Origin: Candidatus Rifleibacteriota bacterium
GTDB taxonomy: Bacteria; Riflebacteria; Ozemobacteria; Ozemobacterales; Ozemobacteraceae
Reading direction: 5' to 3'
Assembly (NCBI GenBank): GCA_029565415.1
Contig: JAKQOH010000092.1
Coordinates: 29,996 to 93,995, forward strand
DNA length: 64,000 nucleotides
The notes beneath the pieces were generated by a model that made no database searches, was not told the origin of the DNA, and saw nothing but the letters and a program-made list of their open reading frames with translations. The number at the start of each line of letters is the position of its first letter. Position 1 is the first letter of the stretch. Of the stretch, positions 28,212 to 37,335 are shown piece after piece. The translations under genes were made by a program, and so were the position numbers.

Positions 28212-28887
28212 ACGACGCGGCGTGACCCTCGTGGAACTCCTGGTCGGCACCGTTCTTCTGGCCGGATTCATCGGCACTGTCATTTATATTCAACGATTTA
28301 CCATGAACTCGTATCGGGTCACGACCTGGAAACAGGAGCGCACGCGGCAGATCGAGACCTTCTGGAACCAGCTCAGGAAGCCGATCGAAGAGGCATCTGA
28401 CGCTCTTTCCCGGACACCGCCGACCGGGAGTGACTGGGAAATCGTCCGCACCCCGCGGCCGCTGCTCCATCGATCGAGGTTTGGGAGCGGCAACGGGCCT
28501 GTCATGGTCTGGAAGGCCGACCACCTCACCTCGTCGGGAGACCTGGAATACAGCCGGGAATACAGGCTGGAACTGACGGACCGCCGCCTCGAACTGAAGG
28601 GGGTCCAGTTCGGAACCGACCAGAAGCGCGTTCTCGTCGAGGATGTCGAAGGGATCCGGATTCGTTCGACCAGCATCCGGCAGGCGCAGAACCCCGCCGC
28701 ACCGGATGAGCGGTTCGAGGAATACCTCGACACGGCGGGGACCGGCACCGATCCCGTCGTCGCAAGTGTCGTCGAGGTTTCGCTCACCATCATGCCGGCC
28801 CGGGACTCCGGCATCCCGGCCCAGAAACTCGTACAGGGCACCAAGTTCCGGATTCCGGTCGGAGCGCGGGAGGAGCCTTCCCTCTGA
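28201..28887 (+). CDS. Type IV prepilin-like protein (GspJ/PilW-like)
   Basis: A 228-residue protein with the prepilin signal RRG|VTLVELLVGTVLLAGF; Glu12 is mature Glu5. The N-terminal helix leads into a globular domain (MNSYRVTTWKQERTRQIETF..., then EYSREYRLELTDRRLELKGV) of the size seen in GspJ/PilW. It starts inside the previous gene, and its stop shares bases with the cyclase start (TGATG), so all are one transcript. No prepilin peptidase, assembly ATPase or secretin is in the window, so the machinery must be elsewhere. Confidence 0.83.
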   Translation: MPPERRGVTLVELLVGTVLLAGFIGTVIYIQRFTMNSYRVTTWKQERTRQIETFWNQLRKPIEEASDALSRTPPTGSDWEIVRTPRPLLHRSRFGSGNGPVMVWKADHLTSSGDLEYSREYRLELTDRRLELKGVQFGTDQKRVLVEDVEGIRIRSTSIRQAQNPAAPDERFEEYLDTAGTGTDPVVASVVEVSLTIMPARDSGIPAQKLVQGTKFRIPVGAREEPSL

Positions 28888-30437
28888 TGGAGCCACGGAT
28901 CGGCCGACGTTCCCTGTCGCGGAAGGCGGGCCTGCTGTTGATGGCCATGTCCGCCGCGCCGGCGCGAGGGGAGGTCATCGTTTTCCAGGTGCCGGCCGGT
29001 CCTGCGGGCTGGGCCTGGACCACCCTCACGCTCGGGGCGGTATGTATATTATTTGCCATACAATTCTGGCTCGTGCGCCGCATCCTTGGAAGCAAAAAAA
29101 AGGAGCTGGAGCCGGAAGTGCGGCGGCAGTTCGAGAAAACCTACGCCGAAAAGCTCCGGGAGGAGTATGCCAGGAAGTCGGCGGAGCTTCAGAAGCAGAT
29201 GCAGGATACCCGGGTGCGATACTCGTTCATCCTGACCAAAATCAAGAATCTCTCGGCGACGCTCGACCCGGCGAAACTGTTCAAGTCGATGACCGACCTT
29301 CTGGCGGAGGATCTCGGTATCGCGAAATACATCCTCTTCCTCTTCGATCGCGAAAAGCAGGAACTGTATCCCTATCGCTGGAACGGGTATCCCGATTCGG
29401 TGCGGGAAGAGCTTCTCATCCCGCTCGGGGTCGAGCACTTCCTGACCTACGCCTTCCAGCGCCGACGGCTGGTCTACCGGCTGGCGGCGCTCGAGGACGT
29501 CGAGACCCGGCCGCTCGTCGACCGGCCCCCGCTTCCCGGAACCCTCGTCGCGCTGCCCCTGACGAATCAGGATGAATTATATGGAGTGATTCATATCGAA
29601 TCCTTCGCCGACGGCCGGACAGAGGTCGACGATGCGGACCTCCGGCTGTTCACCGCGACCGGCAATTTCATGGGCCAGGCGATGGCCAACTCCAGCGTTT
29701 TCCTCCAGACCAAGGAAGAGCTGACCTCGACGAAACAACTGTCCGAACGGCAGATCGCGGAAAAGCGGCAGTTGAAGGAGATCTTTTCCCGATACACCTC
29801 GTCCGAGCTCGTCGAGACGATTCTGAAAAACCCCGGATCGGTGCAGCTCGGCGGAACAACCAAGACGGCGACGATCCTGTTCTCGGATATCGCGGGGTTC
29901 ACGAAGTTCAGCGCGGCCCTCACGCCGGCCGAAGTCGTGACGACGATGAACGAGTATCTCTCGAAAATGGCCGAGATCGTCCTGGACCACGACGGCGAGA
30001 TCGACAAGTTCATCGGGGATGCGGTCATGGCGAGGTTCGGCGTATTGAGCGACCTCGAAAATTCGGCACGCTCGGCGGTCGAAACGGCCCTCGGGATGAT
30101 GAGCGGGCTTCGCGAGCTCCAGGCAAAATGGATTCAGGAAGGGAAAGAGCCGTTTACTATTCGTATCGGTATAGCCACTGGTCCGGTGCTTGCGGGAAAC
30201 ATCGGCTCGGTGCGGCGCCAGGAGTTCACCGTGATGGGCACGACCGTGAACCTGGCCTCGCGCCTCGAAAGCCTCAACAAGGAGCTGAAAACGAAGATTC
30301 TCGTCGACGAGGAAACGCATCGGTGCCTCGAAGGTCTCTGCGTCGCCGTTCCACACCTCGGGGTCACGGTGCGCGGCCTCGATGAGCCGCTGAACGTCTA
30401 CGAGATCAGGGGCCGTACCCCGACGGCAGGGACGTAA
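28887..30437 (+). CDS. Membrane GAF-domain class III adenylate/guanylate cyclase
   Basis: 516 residues. A membrane helix (about 44-66) and a charged coiled coil (70-110) precede a GAF domain (about 120-280). A second short coiled coil follows, then a C-terminal class III cyclase domain (about 300-505). Metal-binding aspartates are Asp334 (LFSDIAGFT) and Asp378 (DKFIGDAVMARF). Transition-state residues lie in TVMGTTVNLASRLES. It would make cAMP, or less likely cGMP, when GAF binds its ligand. It is the last gene of the pilin operon, which suggests second-messenger control of surface structures (inference). Confidence 0.92.
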   Translation: MEPRIGRRSLSRKAGLLLMAMSAAPARGEVIVFQVPAGPAGWAWTTLTLGAVCILFAIQFWLVRRILGSKKKELEPEVRRQFEKTYAEKLREEYARKSAELQKQMQDTRVRYSFILTKIKNLSATLDPAKLFKSMTDLLAEDLGIAKYILFLFDREKQELYPYRWNGYPDSVREELLIPLGVEHFLTYAFQRRRLVYRLAALEDVETRPLVDRPPLPGTLVALPLTNQDELYGVIHIESFADGRTEVDDADLRLFTATGNFMGQAMANSSVFLQTKEELTSTKQLSERQIAEKRQLKEIFSRYTSSELVETILKNPGSVQLGGTTKTATILFSDIAGFTKFSAALTPAEVVTTMNEYLSKMAEIVLDHDGEIDKFIGDAVMARFGVLSDLENSARSAVETALGMMSGLRELQAKWIQEGKEPFTIRIGIATGPVLAGNIGSVRRQEFTVMGTTVNLASRLESLNKELKTKILVDEETHRCLEGLCVAVPHLGVTVRGLDEPLNVYEIRGRTPTAGT

Positions 30438-30448
30438 AGCGCCGGGTC

Positions 30449-30463
30449 TGGTATAATCCCCGG
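30449..30463 (+). promoter_or_regulatory. Extended -10 promoter for the reductase-MATE-radical SAM operon
   Basis: TGGTATAAT (30449-30457) is a perfect extended -10 with no convincing -35. The -10 is flanked by CCGGG (30442-30446) and CCCGG (30459-30463), an inverted repeat that could be an operator. The first gene begins at 30486 with GGGGAG upstream. Confidence 0.6.
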
Positions 30464-30485
30464 ACTTCAGCACGGGGAGAGTGGC

Positions 30486-31046
30486 ATGAAACGTATTCTC
30501 GGATTCGTCGGGAGCCCGAAACGCGATGGCAACACCGGAATTCTGATGCAGCGCTTCATGAAAGGGGTTGCCGAGGCGGGGGGCGAGTCGAAGATCCACT
30601 GGCTCAACCTGATGAAGGTGACTCCCTGCCAGGCCTGCGGCTACTGCCGGACGCACGACCGGTGTGTGATCAACGACGACCTGACACCCGTGCTGCTCGA
30701 TATCATGAAAGCCGACGGGATCGTCATCGGATCACCGGTCTACTTCTTCCAGGTGTCTGCCCAGACGAAGGCGCTGATCGACCGCTTCTACAGCTTCCTC
30801 AACGATGATTTCACCCACCGCCTCGGGGCCGGGAAGCGCGCGGCGATGATCTTCTGCCAGGGAAGCCCCGAACCGCACGCGTTCGACTCGTCGTTCGAGA
30901 TGAATGCCCGTGCTCTGAAAACCGTCGGGATCGACGTCGTGATGACCCTCGTGGCCCACGGCCTTCCGGAACACGGGGATGTGCTCCGGCGGGAGGAGTT
31001 CCTCGAGGAGGCCCGCCGTCTCGGCCGAAAGATGATCGACGGGTGA
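30486..31046 (+). CDS. NAD(P)H-dependent FMN reductase-like flavoprotein
   Basis: A 186-residue flavodoxin-fold protein. The FMN phosphate loop is GSPKRDGNTG (residues 10-19). CQACGYCRTHDRC near residues 49-61 is the cysteine motif of the iron-sulfur flavoprotein and multimeric-reductase branch, and IGSPVYFFQVSAQTKALIDR follows. It would transfer electrons from NAD(P)H or ferredoxin through FMN. Its stop overlaps the GTG start of the MATE gene. The cysteines may bind a cluster, although the spacing is not the textbook one. Confidence 0.85.
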   Translation: MKRILGFVGSPKRDGNTGILMQRFMKGVAEAGGESKIHWLNLMKVTPCQACGYCRTHDRCVINDDLTPVLLDIMKADGIVIGSPVYFFQVSAQTKALIDRFYSFLNDDFTHRLGAGKRAAMIFCQGSPEPHAFDSSFEMNARALKTVGIDVVMTLVAHGLPEHGDVLRREEFLEEARRLGRKMIDG

Positions 31047-32443
31047 ACGGTTCCGGGCACGGCTCGCGCATGAGCCGGGGCGTCGATCTGACGACGGGAA
31101 GCATCTGGCGGCACCTGGTCGCATTTTCCCTGCCGATGCTGGCCGGCAGTCTGCTCCAGACCTCCTACAGCCTGATCAACGCCGTGTGGGTCGGAAAATA
31201 CCTCGGAAACGAGGCGCTGGCCGCCGTCACGGTGAGCTTTCCGCCCTTCTTTCTGATGATGGCCGTGGCGAACGGCCTCGGCATGGCCGCCTCGGTGCTC
31301 GTCTCGCAGGCGTATGGAGCGAAAGACGAAGCCGGCGTGCAGACCGTCGTCGACACGGCCGTGATGCTGACGGTCGTGCTGTCGCTGCTGTGCCTCGCGG
31401 CCGGCCACCACGGGGCCGAGGCACTTCTGGTGCGCATGGGGACAGCGGCTGACGTGCTGCCGCTGGCCGTGCCGTATCTGCAGCTGCTCTCGTTCACCGT
31501 ACCCGTCATGTTCGGGTTGTTTCTGCTGACGGCGCTGCTTCGCGGGGTGGGGGACTCGAAGACGCCGCTCTGGTTCCAGTCGGGGGCGGTGGTCGTCACG
31601 ATTGCGCTGGATCCGGTGTTCATCTTCGGCCTGGGCGGCATGCCCCGGCTGGGGCTGAACGGGACCGCCTGGGCGAACCTGGTGACGCAAGCCGGGGCTC
31701 TCGTGGCGATGCTTTGGTATCTGCGCCGGCAGCGCCACCTCGCGATGCCGGGCCGCGGCTGCCTGCGGCCGGATCCGGCGGTCGGCTGGCGGCTGCTGCG
31801 CGTCGGCATTCCTTCGATGTTCCAGCAGGGCCTCGTGTCGGTCGGGATGATCTTTCTGACCGGCCTGGTGAACGGCTTCGGCCGCGACGTGACGGCCGCG
31901 TTCGGCGCCGGCATGCGTATCGACCAGCTCGCGTTCATGCCTGCGATGTCGATCGGAACGGCGATCTCGAACGTCGCCGGCCAGAATATCGGGGCCCGGC
32001 GCTTCGACCGGGTGGACCAGGCGTTCCGGGCCGGGGTGCTGCTGAGCCTCGCGTTCGGCAGCCTTGCTGCGATCGTTGCCCACTTCCTGCCCGAGCTCGT
32101 CGTGCGGGCCTTCGTTTCGGATGCGGGTACCGTCGCCATCGGCTGCGAGTATCTGCGGATCATTTCGATCGGGTATCTGCTGTTTTCCGTGATGTTCGTC
32201 AGCAACGGCGTCATCAACGGGGCAGGGGACACGATGGCGACGACGTTCTTTTCCCTGCTCGGCCTCTGGATCATCCGGCTGCCGCTTGCGATGTATCTTT
32301 CGAGGGTGTGGCGGCACCAGACGGGGATCTGGTGGGCGATGGTCATCAGCTTCGGCATCGCGATGACCGTCAGCGTGCTGTATTACCGTTCCGGCCGGTG
32401 GCGACGCCTCGCTCCGGTCGCGGAGCCCGGAGAGCCTCGATGA
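31043..32443 (+). CDS. MATE-family multidrug efflux transporter
   Basis: A 466-residue, 12-helix MATE protein. The N-terminal segments are LTTGSIWRHLVAFSLPMLAG and INAVWVGKYLGNEALAAVTV, and the second half repeats the pattern with QQGLVSVGMIFLTGLVNGFG. It exports cationic or hydrophobic compounds by Na+ or H+ antiport. The GTG at 31043 overlaps the reductase stop; an ATG at 31070 is an alternative. The next gene, a radical SAM enzyme, overlaps its stop by 4 bases, so the exporter may handle the product of that enzyme (inference). Confidence 0.92.
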   Translation: MNGSGHGSRMSRGVDLTTGSIWRHLVAFSLPMLAGSLLQTSYSLINAVWVGKYLGNEALAAVTVSFPPFFLMMAVANGLGMAASVLVSQAYGAKDEAGVQTVVDTAVMLTVVLSLLCLAAGHHGAEALLVRMGTAADVLPLAVPYLQLLSFTVPVMFGLFLLTALLRGVGDSKTPLWFQSGAVVVTIALDPVFIFGLGGMPRLGLNGTAWANLVTQAGALVAMLWYLRRQRHLAMPGRGCLRPDPAVGWRLLRVGIPSMFQQGLVSVGMIFLTGLVNGFGRDVTAAFGAGMRIDQLAFMPAMSIGTAISNVAGQNIGARRFDRVDQAFRAGVLLSLAFGSLAAIVAHFLPELVVRAFVSDAGTVAIGCEYLRIISIGYLLFSVMFVSNGVINGAGDTMATTFFSLLGLWIIRLPLAMYLSRVWRHQTGIWWAMVISFGIAMTVSVLYYRSGRWRRLAPVAEPGEPR

Positions 32444-34038
32444 ACCCGTCGCTCCCGGGTGGCCCTGCTCCCGTCCTGCTGATTCATCCGCCCACGGTGC
32501 GGGCCTGCGAGCCGCCGGCGGGGGTTGCCCTGCTCGCCGGGGCGGTGCGGGCCGCGGGATTCGGGTGCCGGATCTGGGATGCCAACCTCGAAGGCCAGCT
32601 CGCTCTCCTGCGCGGCTTCGATGCGGCGGATGCGGCCGACACCTGGACGCGCCGGGCCGTCCGGGACCGCGACGACCACCTGCGCCGGCTGCGCGACGGA
32701 AGCGCGTTCCGAAACCCCGACACCTACCGCCGGATCGTGGGGGATCTCGACCGCCTGCTGGCGAACGGCCCCTGGAACGCATCGGGCCGCCGTCTCGGCC
32801 TGGTCGATGCGACGGATGACCGGCTGTCGCCGACGAGGAGCGTCGATCTGATGCACGCTGCGGCCGAACCCCTCGATGATCCGTATATCCGGGCCCTTCG
32901 GCCGCGTCTGGACGAACTGCTGGGCGGAGAAGAACCGCGCGTGATCGGGATCTCGCTGAACTACCTGTCCCAGGCTCTGAGCGCGTTCGCCTTCGCCGGC
33001 CTGGTCCGGCGCCTCGCGCCCCGGGCACGTCTCGTGGCGGGCGGCGGCCTCGTCACCACCTGGATGTCCCGGCCGGGCTGGGTGAATCCGTTCGGTGGCC
33101 TGTTCGACGATCTCGTCGCCGGCCCCGGCGAAAAACGATTTATTGATATAATAAAAAGTGCTATTGATGACTCCGTTGCGGCCGATGCGGCTGTGTGTGG
33201 CGAGGCGATCGCGGCGTTCGATCTGCTGCCCACGGCCGACTACCTCTCGCCGGTGCCGGTACTGCCGGTTTCGGCCTCGTCGGGGTGTTACTGGCGATCC
33301 TGCTCGTTCTGCCCCGAGAAGGCCGAGGGGAACCCCTTCCGGCCGGCCGACCGGGAGGTGCTGCTGCGGAATGTGAAGAATATTTCTGAATATATGAAGC
33401 CGGGAATACTTCACTGGCTCGATAACGCCCTTTCGCCGGTGTTGCTGCGGGAGCTGGCCGGCCGGTCGGCCGGCACGCCATGGTTCGGCTTCGCCCGTTT
33501 CGAGCCGCTGCTGGCCGAGCCGGGCATGGCGGCCGCGTTGCGTCGCTCGGGCTGCGTGATGCTCCAGCTCGGCCTCGAGTCCGGCGACCAGGGGGTGCTG
33601 GACGCCCTCGGCAAGGGGATCCGGCTCGAGACGGCCGAGGCGGTGCTCCGCGAACTGCATCGGGCGGGCATCGGAACCTACGTGTATCTCCTGTTCGGCA
33701 CGCCGGTCGAGGATGAACGCGCCGCCCGTCGCACCCTCGACTGGGTCGCCGCTCGCGCCGGGACGATCGACTTCCTCAACCTCGCCATCTTCAACCTCCC
33801 CCTCGGCGCGCCCGAGGCCGCCGCCCTCGACGTGCGGCCCTTCTCTGAAGGCGATCTGCCTCTCTACCTCGAGTTCGCCCATCCCCATGGCTGGCACCGC
33901 GGCCCCGTCCGCCGCTTCCTCGAAGCCGAGTTCCGCCGCCACCCCGCCATCCGCCCCATCCTCCACCGCGACCCCCCCTTCTTCACCTCCAGCCACGCCC
34001 CCTTCTTCGTCCCTTCCGTCAGCACTTCCATCGGATAA
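32440..34038 (+). CDS. B12-binding-type radical SAM protein
   Basis: 532 residues. The N-terminal region (PVLLIHPPTVRACEPPAGVA, then the Rossmann-like LLAGAVRAAGFGCRIWDANL) looks like a cobalamin-binding domain. The 4Fe-4S motif is SSGCYWRSCSFCPE near residue 285: spacing is C-x4-C-x2-C, as in some B12-radical SAM proteins, not the canonical C-x3-C-x2-C. FEPLLAEPGMAAALRRSGC and LQLGLESGDQGVLDALGKG follow as in that class. The substrate is unknown. The last 250 bases are notably C-rich on the coding strand. ATGA overlap with the MATE gene. Confidence 0.85.
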   Translation: MNPSLPGGPAPVLLIHPPTVRACEPPAGVALLAGAVRAAGFGCRIWDANLEGQLALLRGFDAADAADTWTRRAVRDRDDHLRRLRDGSAFRNPDTYRRIVGDLDRLLANGPWNASGRRLGLVDATDDRLSPTRSVDLMHAAAEPLDDPYIRALRPRLDELLGGEEPRVIGISLNYLSQALSAFAFAGLVRRLAPRARLVAGGGLVTTWMSRPGWVNPFGGLFDDLVAGPGEKRFIDIIKSAIDDSVAADAAVCGEAIAAFDLLPTADYLSPVPVLPVSASSGCYWRSCSFCPEKAEGNPFRPADREVLLRNVKNISEYMKPGILHWLDNALSPVLLRELAGRSAGTPWFGFARFEPLLAEPGMAAALRRSGCVMLQLGLESGDQGVLDALGKGIRLETAEAVLRELHRAGIGTYVYLLFGTPVEDERAARRTLDWVAARAGTIDFLNLAIFNLPLGAPEAAALDVRPFSEGDLPLYLEFAHPHGWHRGPVRRFLEAEFRRHPAIRPILHRDPPFFTSSHAPFFVPSVSTSIG

Positions 34039-34072
34039 GATGACCGTTGGTTACAAGGCGCTTTTCGAGCGG

Positions 34073-34101
34073 TTGACAAAATAATCATAAAAATATATCG
34101 T
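34073..34101 (+). promoter_or_regulatory. Promoter of the cas operon
   Basis: A perfect TTGACA (34073-34078) leads into an AT-only tract. TATCGT lies at the ideal 17-bp spacing (34096-34101), with alternatives TATATC (34094) and TATAAG (34102). It is in the only gap before cas3. No operator-like repeat is evident. Confidence 0.65.
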
Positions 34102-34173
34102 TATAAGTATATTCGCACGATTCGATGTGGCCGACATGGTGCTCGTTTGTCGGATGTGACGAGAGGACGGAGA

Positions 34174-36465
34174 ATGAAGTCTTACTACGCACATTCCCTT
34201 GATGAAGATGTTTCACAGGGTTCCTGGGAAGAATTGAAGGCGCATCTCGGGGCCGTTGCGGAGATCGCTGAAACACTGGCTGGCAAAACGAATCCGGAGT
34301 TGCGACGGCTGGCAGTTACGACGGGATTGCTTCACGACCTCGGAAAATATCGAGACCAGTTCCAGAAATATCTGCGCAAGGAACGTTCAGCTGGCTTCGA
34401 TACCCAGCACGCGGTCCATGGGGCTGCCGTTGCTTTTACAAGAACGCTTGCAGGGCCGGCTTTTGCCATTGCTGCTCATCATGCCGGCCTCCAGGATCTC
34501 GACAAGCTCCAAGCGGCCATTGAACGCGTCAAGAAACTGGAAGAGTCCGAGCACCTTCTGCGGCTTCTCGAGGCGGACGGCCTCGAAGTGCCGGCAGGCG
34601 TCTCTGACCCGTCATTCGTCGCCGACCGGCCACTGCGACTCGAGATGTATATCCGCATGTTGTTTTCCATTCTCGTCGATGCGGATCATTTGAGCACCGA
34701 AGCCTTCTACCGGGGAAAAGCACGCATCTGTCCGACACTCGATCCGAGTGCGCTTCTGAATGCCGTATTTGAGAGGAAAAAGGAATTCGATGAACGGGCT
34801 TGCCGGGCGCCCGGCACAGCGCATGACACTCTGTTGAAGCGTGCGCGTGATGAGGTTTTCGAACGCTGCGTTAAGATGGGAGAAGAACCTCGCGGGTTCC
34901 ATTCGCTGACGGTTCCGACAGGCGGCGGCAAGACACTTTCCGCGATGGCCTTCGCGCTTTCCCATGCCAAAACGCATGGACTGCGGCGAGTGATCGTCGT
35001 CATTCCCTATCTGACGATCATCGAACAGAACGCCGCCGTCTATCGCGAAATTCTCGACCCCGAGTCGAACGGAATCGTCGTCGAACACCATTCCGCGGCG
35101 CGTGAGACAGACGGCACCAACGAACCCGATGACGACGATCGTTCGAGCCGATCTGCGGAGAACTGGGATGCCCCGGTCATCGTGACGACATCCGTCCAGT
35201 TCATCGAGACGCTGTTCGCCCACTCGGCGTCACGGTGCAGAAAACTGCATAATATCTGCAATTCTATTGTCATTTTCGATGAGGTCCAGACGTTGCCGGC
35301 GCACCTTCTGAACCCGACACTCGATGCGTTCCGTGATCTGACGGAAAACTACGGCGTCTCGTTCGTGTTCGCGAGTGCGACGCAACCTGCCTTCAGGGCT
35401 TCCGCCTCTCTCACGAACGGTTTCAGCCAGGGAGAATTGCGAGAGATCGTTTCCGACCCCGCGGCGTTATTTGACGATCTCAAACGCGTCGAACCGGTCT
35501 TTCACGAAACCACCCAGACCTGGGAGCAGGTCGCGTCCCTCATGGCCGAGTCCCGACAGGCCCTGTGCGTCGTGAACACGCGCAAGCAGGCGATGGCTGC
35601 ATGGGAAGCCCTGCGACGGGCGACGGGCGATGCGGAAGACGGGAGCATTCTTCACCTCTCTTCAGCGATGTGCCCGCAGCACCGCCTCGGTCTCATCGGC
35701 GATCCGCGGAATCCCGACCCGGACAGCATCAGAGCGCGTTTACGGGCCGGGCGGCCGTGTCTTCTCGTATCGACCCAGTTGATCGAAGCCGGCGTCGACC
35801 TCGATTTCCCGCTTGTCATGCGTGCTGCCGGCCCCCTCGACTCGATCGTGCAGGCAGCCGGCCGCTGCAACAGGGAGTTCCGTCTGAAAGATGCCGCCGG
35901 GAATCCTGTGCACGGCCGCGTCATCATCTTCAGACCTGAGGACCAGGCGATTCCCGGCGGGGTGTACAAAACGGCCACGGGATTGGCTACTTCATTTCTC
36001 CAGGAAATGGGGCCCAAGGAGATCTTTGTCAGGCCCGAGCTGTTCGGGGACTACTTTTCACGTTTGTTTTCGATGATCGCAACGGATGTCTTCCGGAAGG
36101 GACAGGCGGGAATTCAGGAAGATCGCGAGAATCTGCGGTTTCGCCAGGTGGGAAAAAAGGCAAAAGTGATTCCCGAAGAAAGCTATCCGATCGTCGTGCC
36201 CTATGGCGATGCGCGAAGCATCATCGACGAATTGCGCACCAGAGAGCCGGCACCCGGCGAACCGAGGTTCTCGCGGCATGATCTGCGCCGGCTTCAGCGC
36301 TTCATGGTGAATGTCCGATCCAGGGAATTCCTGATTCTCCAGGGGCTTCACCTCGTTCACCACATCCTTCCGAACATCGACGTCTGGGTTCTGGAGGACG
36401 GTGTCTATCACCCAGAACTTGGAATCATGATCGAACAACGACCGACGGAGGAGTTTCTGATATGA
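34174..36465 (+). CDS. cas3: CRISPR-associated helicase/nuclease Cas3 (type I-C)
   Basis: 763 residues from the ATG at 34174 (GAGAGGACGGAGA just upstream). The HD nuclease is N-terminal, with LLHDLGKY (His54-Asp55), QHAVHG and AAHHAG (His102-His103). The SF2 helicase follows, with Walker A PTGGGKTLSA, DEVQ box IFDEVQTLP and motif VI VQAAGRCNR. It unwinds and degrades target DNA recruited by Cascade. It is the first gene of the cas operon; cas5c overlaps its stop by 4 bases. All catalytic motifs look intact. Confidence 0.96.
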   Translation: MKSYYAHSLDEDVSQGSWEELKAHLGAVAEIAETLAGKTNPELRRLAVTTGLLHDLGKYRDQFQKYLRKERSAGFDTQHAVHGAAVAFTRTLAGPAFAIAAHHAGLQDLDKLQAAIERVKKLEESEHLLRLLEADGLEVPAGVSDPSFVADRPLRLEMYIRMLFSILVDADHLSTEAFYRGKARICPTLDPSALLNAVFERKKEFDERACRAPGTAHDTLLKRARDEVFERCVKMGEEPRGFHSLTVPTGGGKTLSAMAFALSHAKTHGLRRVIVVIPYLTIIEQNAAVYREILDPESNGIVVEHHSAARETDGTNEPDDDDRSSRSAENWDAPVIVTTSVQFIETLFAHSASRCRKLHNICNSIVIFDEVQTLPAHLLNPTLDAFRDLTENYGVSFVFASATQPAFRASASLTNGFSQGELREIVSDPAALFDDLKRVEPVFHETTQTWEQVASLMAESRQALCVVNTRKQAMAAWEALRRATGDAEDGSILHLSSAMCPQHRLGLIGDPRNPDPDSIRARLRAGRPCLLVSTQLIEAGVDLDFPLVMRAAGPLDSIVQAAGRCNREFRLKDAAGNPVHGRVIIFRPEDQAIPGGVYKTATGLATSFLQEMGPKEIFVRPELFGDYFSRLFSMIATDVFRKGQAGIQEDRENLRFRQVGKKAKVIPEESYPIVVPYGDARSIIDELRTREPAPGEPRFSRHDLRRLQRFMVNVRSREFLILQGLHLVHHILPNIDVWVLEDGVYHPELGIMIEQRPTEEFLI

Positions 36466-37331
36466 CTGCATCTCTCGTTCATCTCCGCGTTTGGGGTGAC
36501 TTTGCCTGCTTCACGAGACCCGAAATGAAGGTCGAGCGTGTGAGCTATCCGATCATGACCCCATCCGCGGCACGTGGCATACTTGAATCTATCTTCTGGG
36601 AACCCCAGATGTATTACCTGATCGATGCGATCAGGGTGGTGAAGCGCGGCACGTGGCTCTCGTTCCGCCGCAACGAGGTGACGGCCACCTTGAGTCTGCA
36701 GAGTGCAGGCGGCTGGATGAAAAACCCCGAGAAATTCTCTCCGATCCAGGCCGGAGGCGGTGCCGCCGACGGTACGCAACGCAACATGCTCGCGCTCGAA
36801 GACGTGGAATACATCATCTCCGCCGAAGCACGGCTGAGCGGCGTCGGGAATAATATACCGAACGGCATTCAGAAATACACGGCCGAGTTCGAACGCCGTG
36901 CCAGGAATGGGAAATGCTATCACCGTCCTTGTCTCGGGGTTCGGGAGTTCGCCGCCGACTTCGATTGGGAAAGCGACCCGGAAGCGGCCTTCGGGCGACG
37001 CCTGCAGGAACTGGGCAGGGATGACCGAAACCCCTGGCCCGAAGAGGAACTCGGGGTGATGTTATATGACCTGTTCGATGCCGACGAGCGTGTGGAGGGT
37101 TTTCGGTGGTATTCCGGAGCCGAGATTGCTTCTTTCGAAGCTGCTCGCGAGGAGCAGATACGGGCGCTGCCGAAGGGAAAACAGAAGGCGGCCAGGGCAG
37201 AACCGCTGCCTGCGTTCGAAGGCCGCGCCGTGAAGCCGCGGGCGGCGTTTTTCCGGGCCCGGGTTCGGAATGCAAAGATGGAATGTCATCCGGAACGAGT
37301 AGAACTGCTCCGATTGCCGGCCGGGAGGTGA
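36462..37331 (+). CDS. cas5c: Cas5c (Cas5d) pre-crRNA endonuclease
   Basis: A 289-residue type I-C Cas5. It opens with VHLRVWGDFACFTRPEMKVE and has SYPIMTPSAARGILESIFW. In type I-C, Cas5 replaces Cas6: it cuts pre-crRNA below the repeat stem and stays bound to the crRNA 5' handle. No cas6 is present, consistent with this. It is longer than many Cas5c proteins (about 220-250 aa) because of a basic C-terminal extension (PKGKQKAARAEPLPAFEG...). The gene overlaps cas3 and is 4 bp from cas8c. Confidence 0.94.
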   Translation: MTASLVHLRVWGDFACFTRPEMKVERVSYPIMTPSAARGILESIFWEPQMYYLIDAIRVVKRGTWLSFRRNEVTATLSLQSAGGWMKNPEKFSPIQAGGGAADGTQRNMLALEDVEYIISAEARLSGVGNNIPNGIQKYTAEFERRARNGKCYHRPCLGVREFAADFDWESDPEAAFGRRLQELGRDDRNPWPEEELGVMLYDLFDADERVEGFRWYSGAEIASFEAAREEQIRALPKGKQKAARAEPLPAFEGRAVKPRAAFFRARVRNAKMECHPERVELLRLPAGR

Positions 37332-37335
37332 ACGA

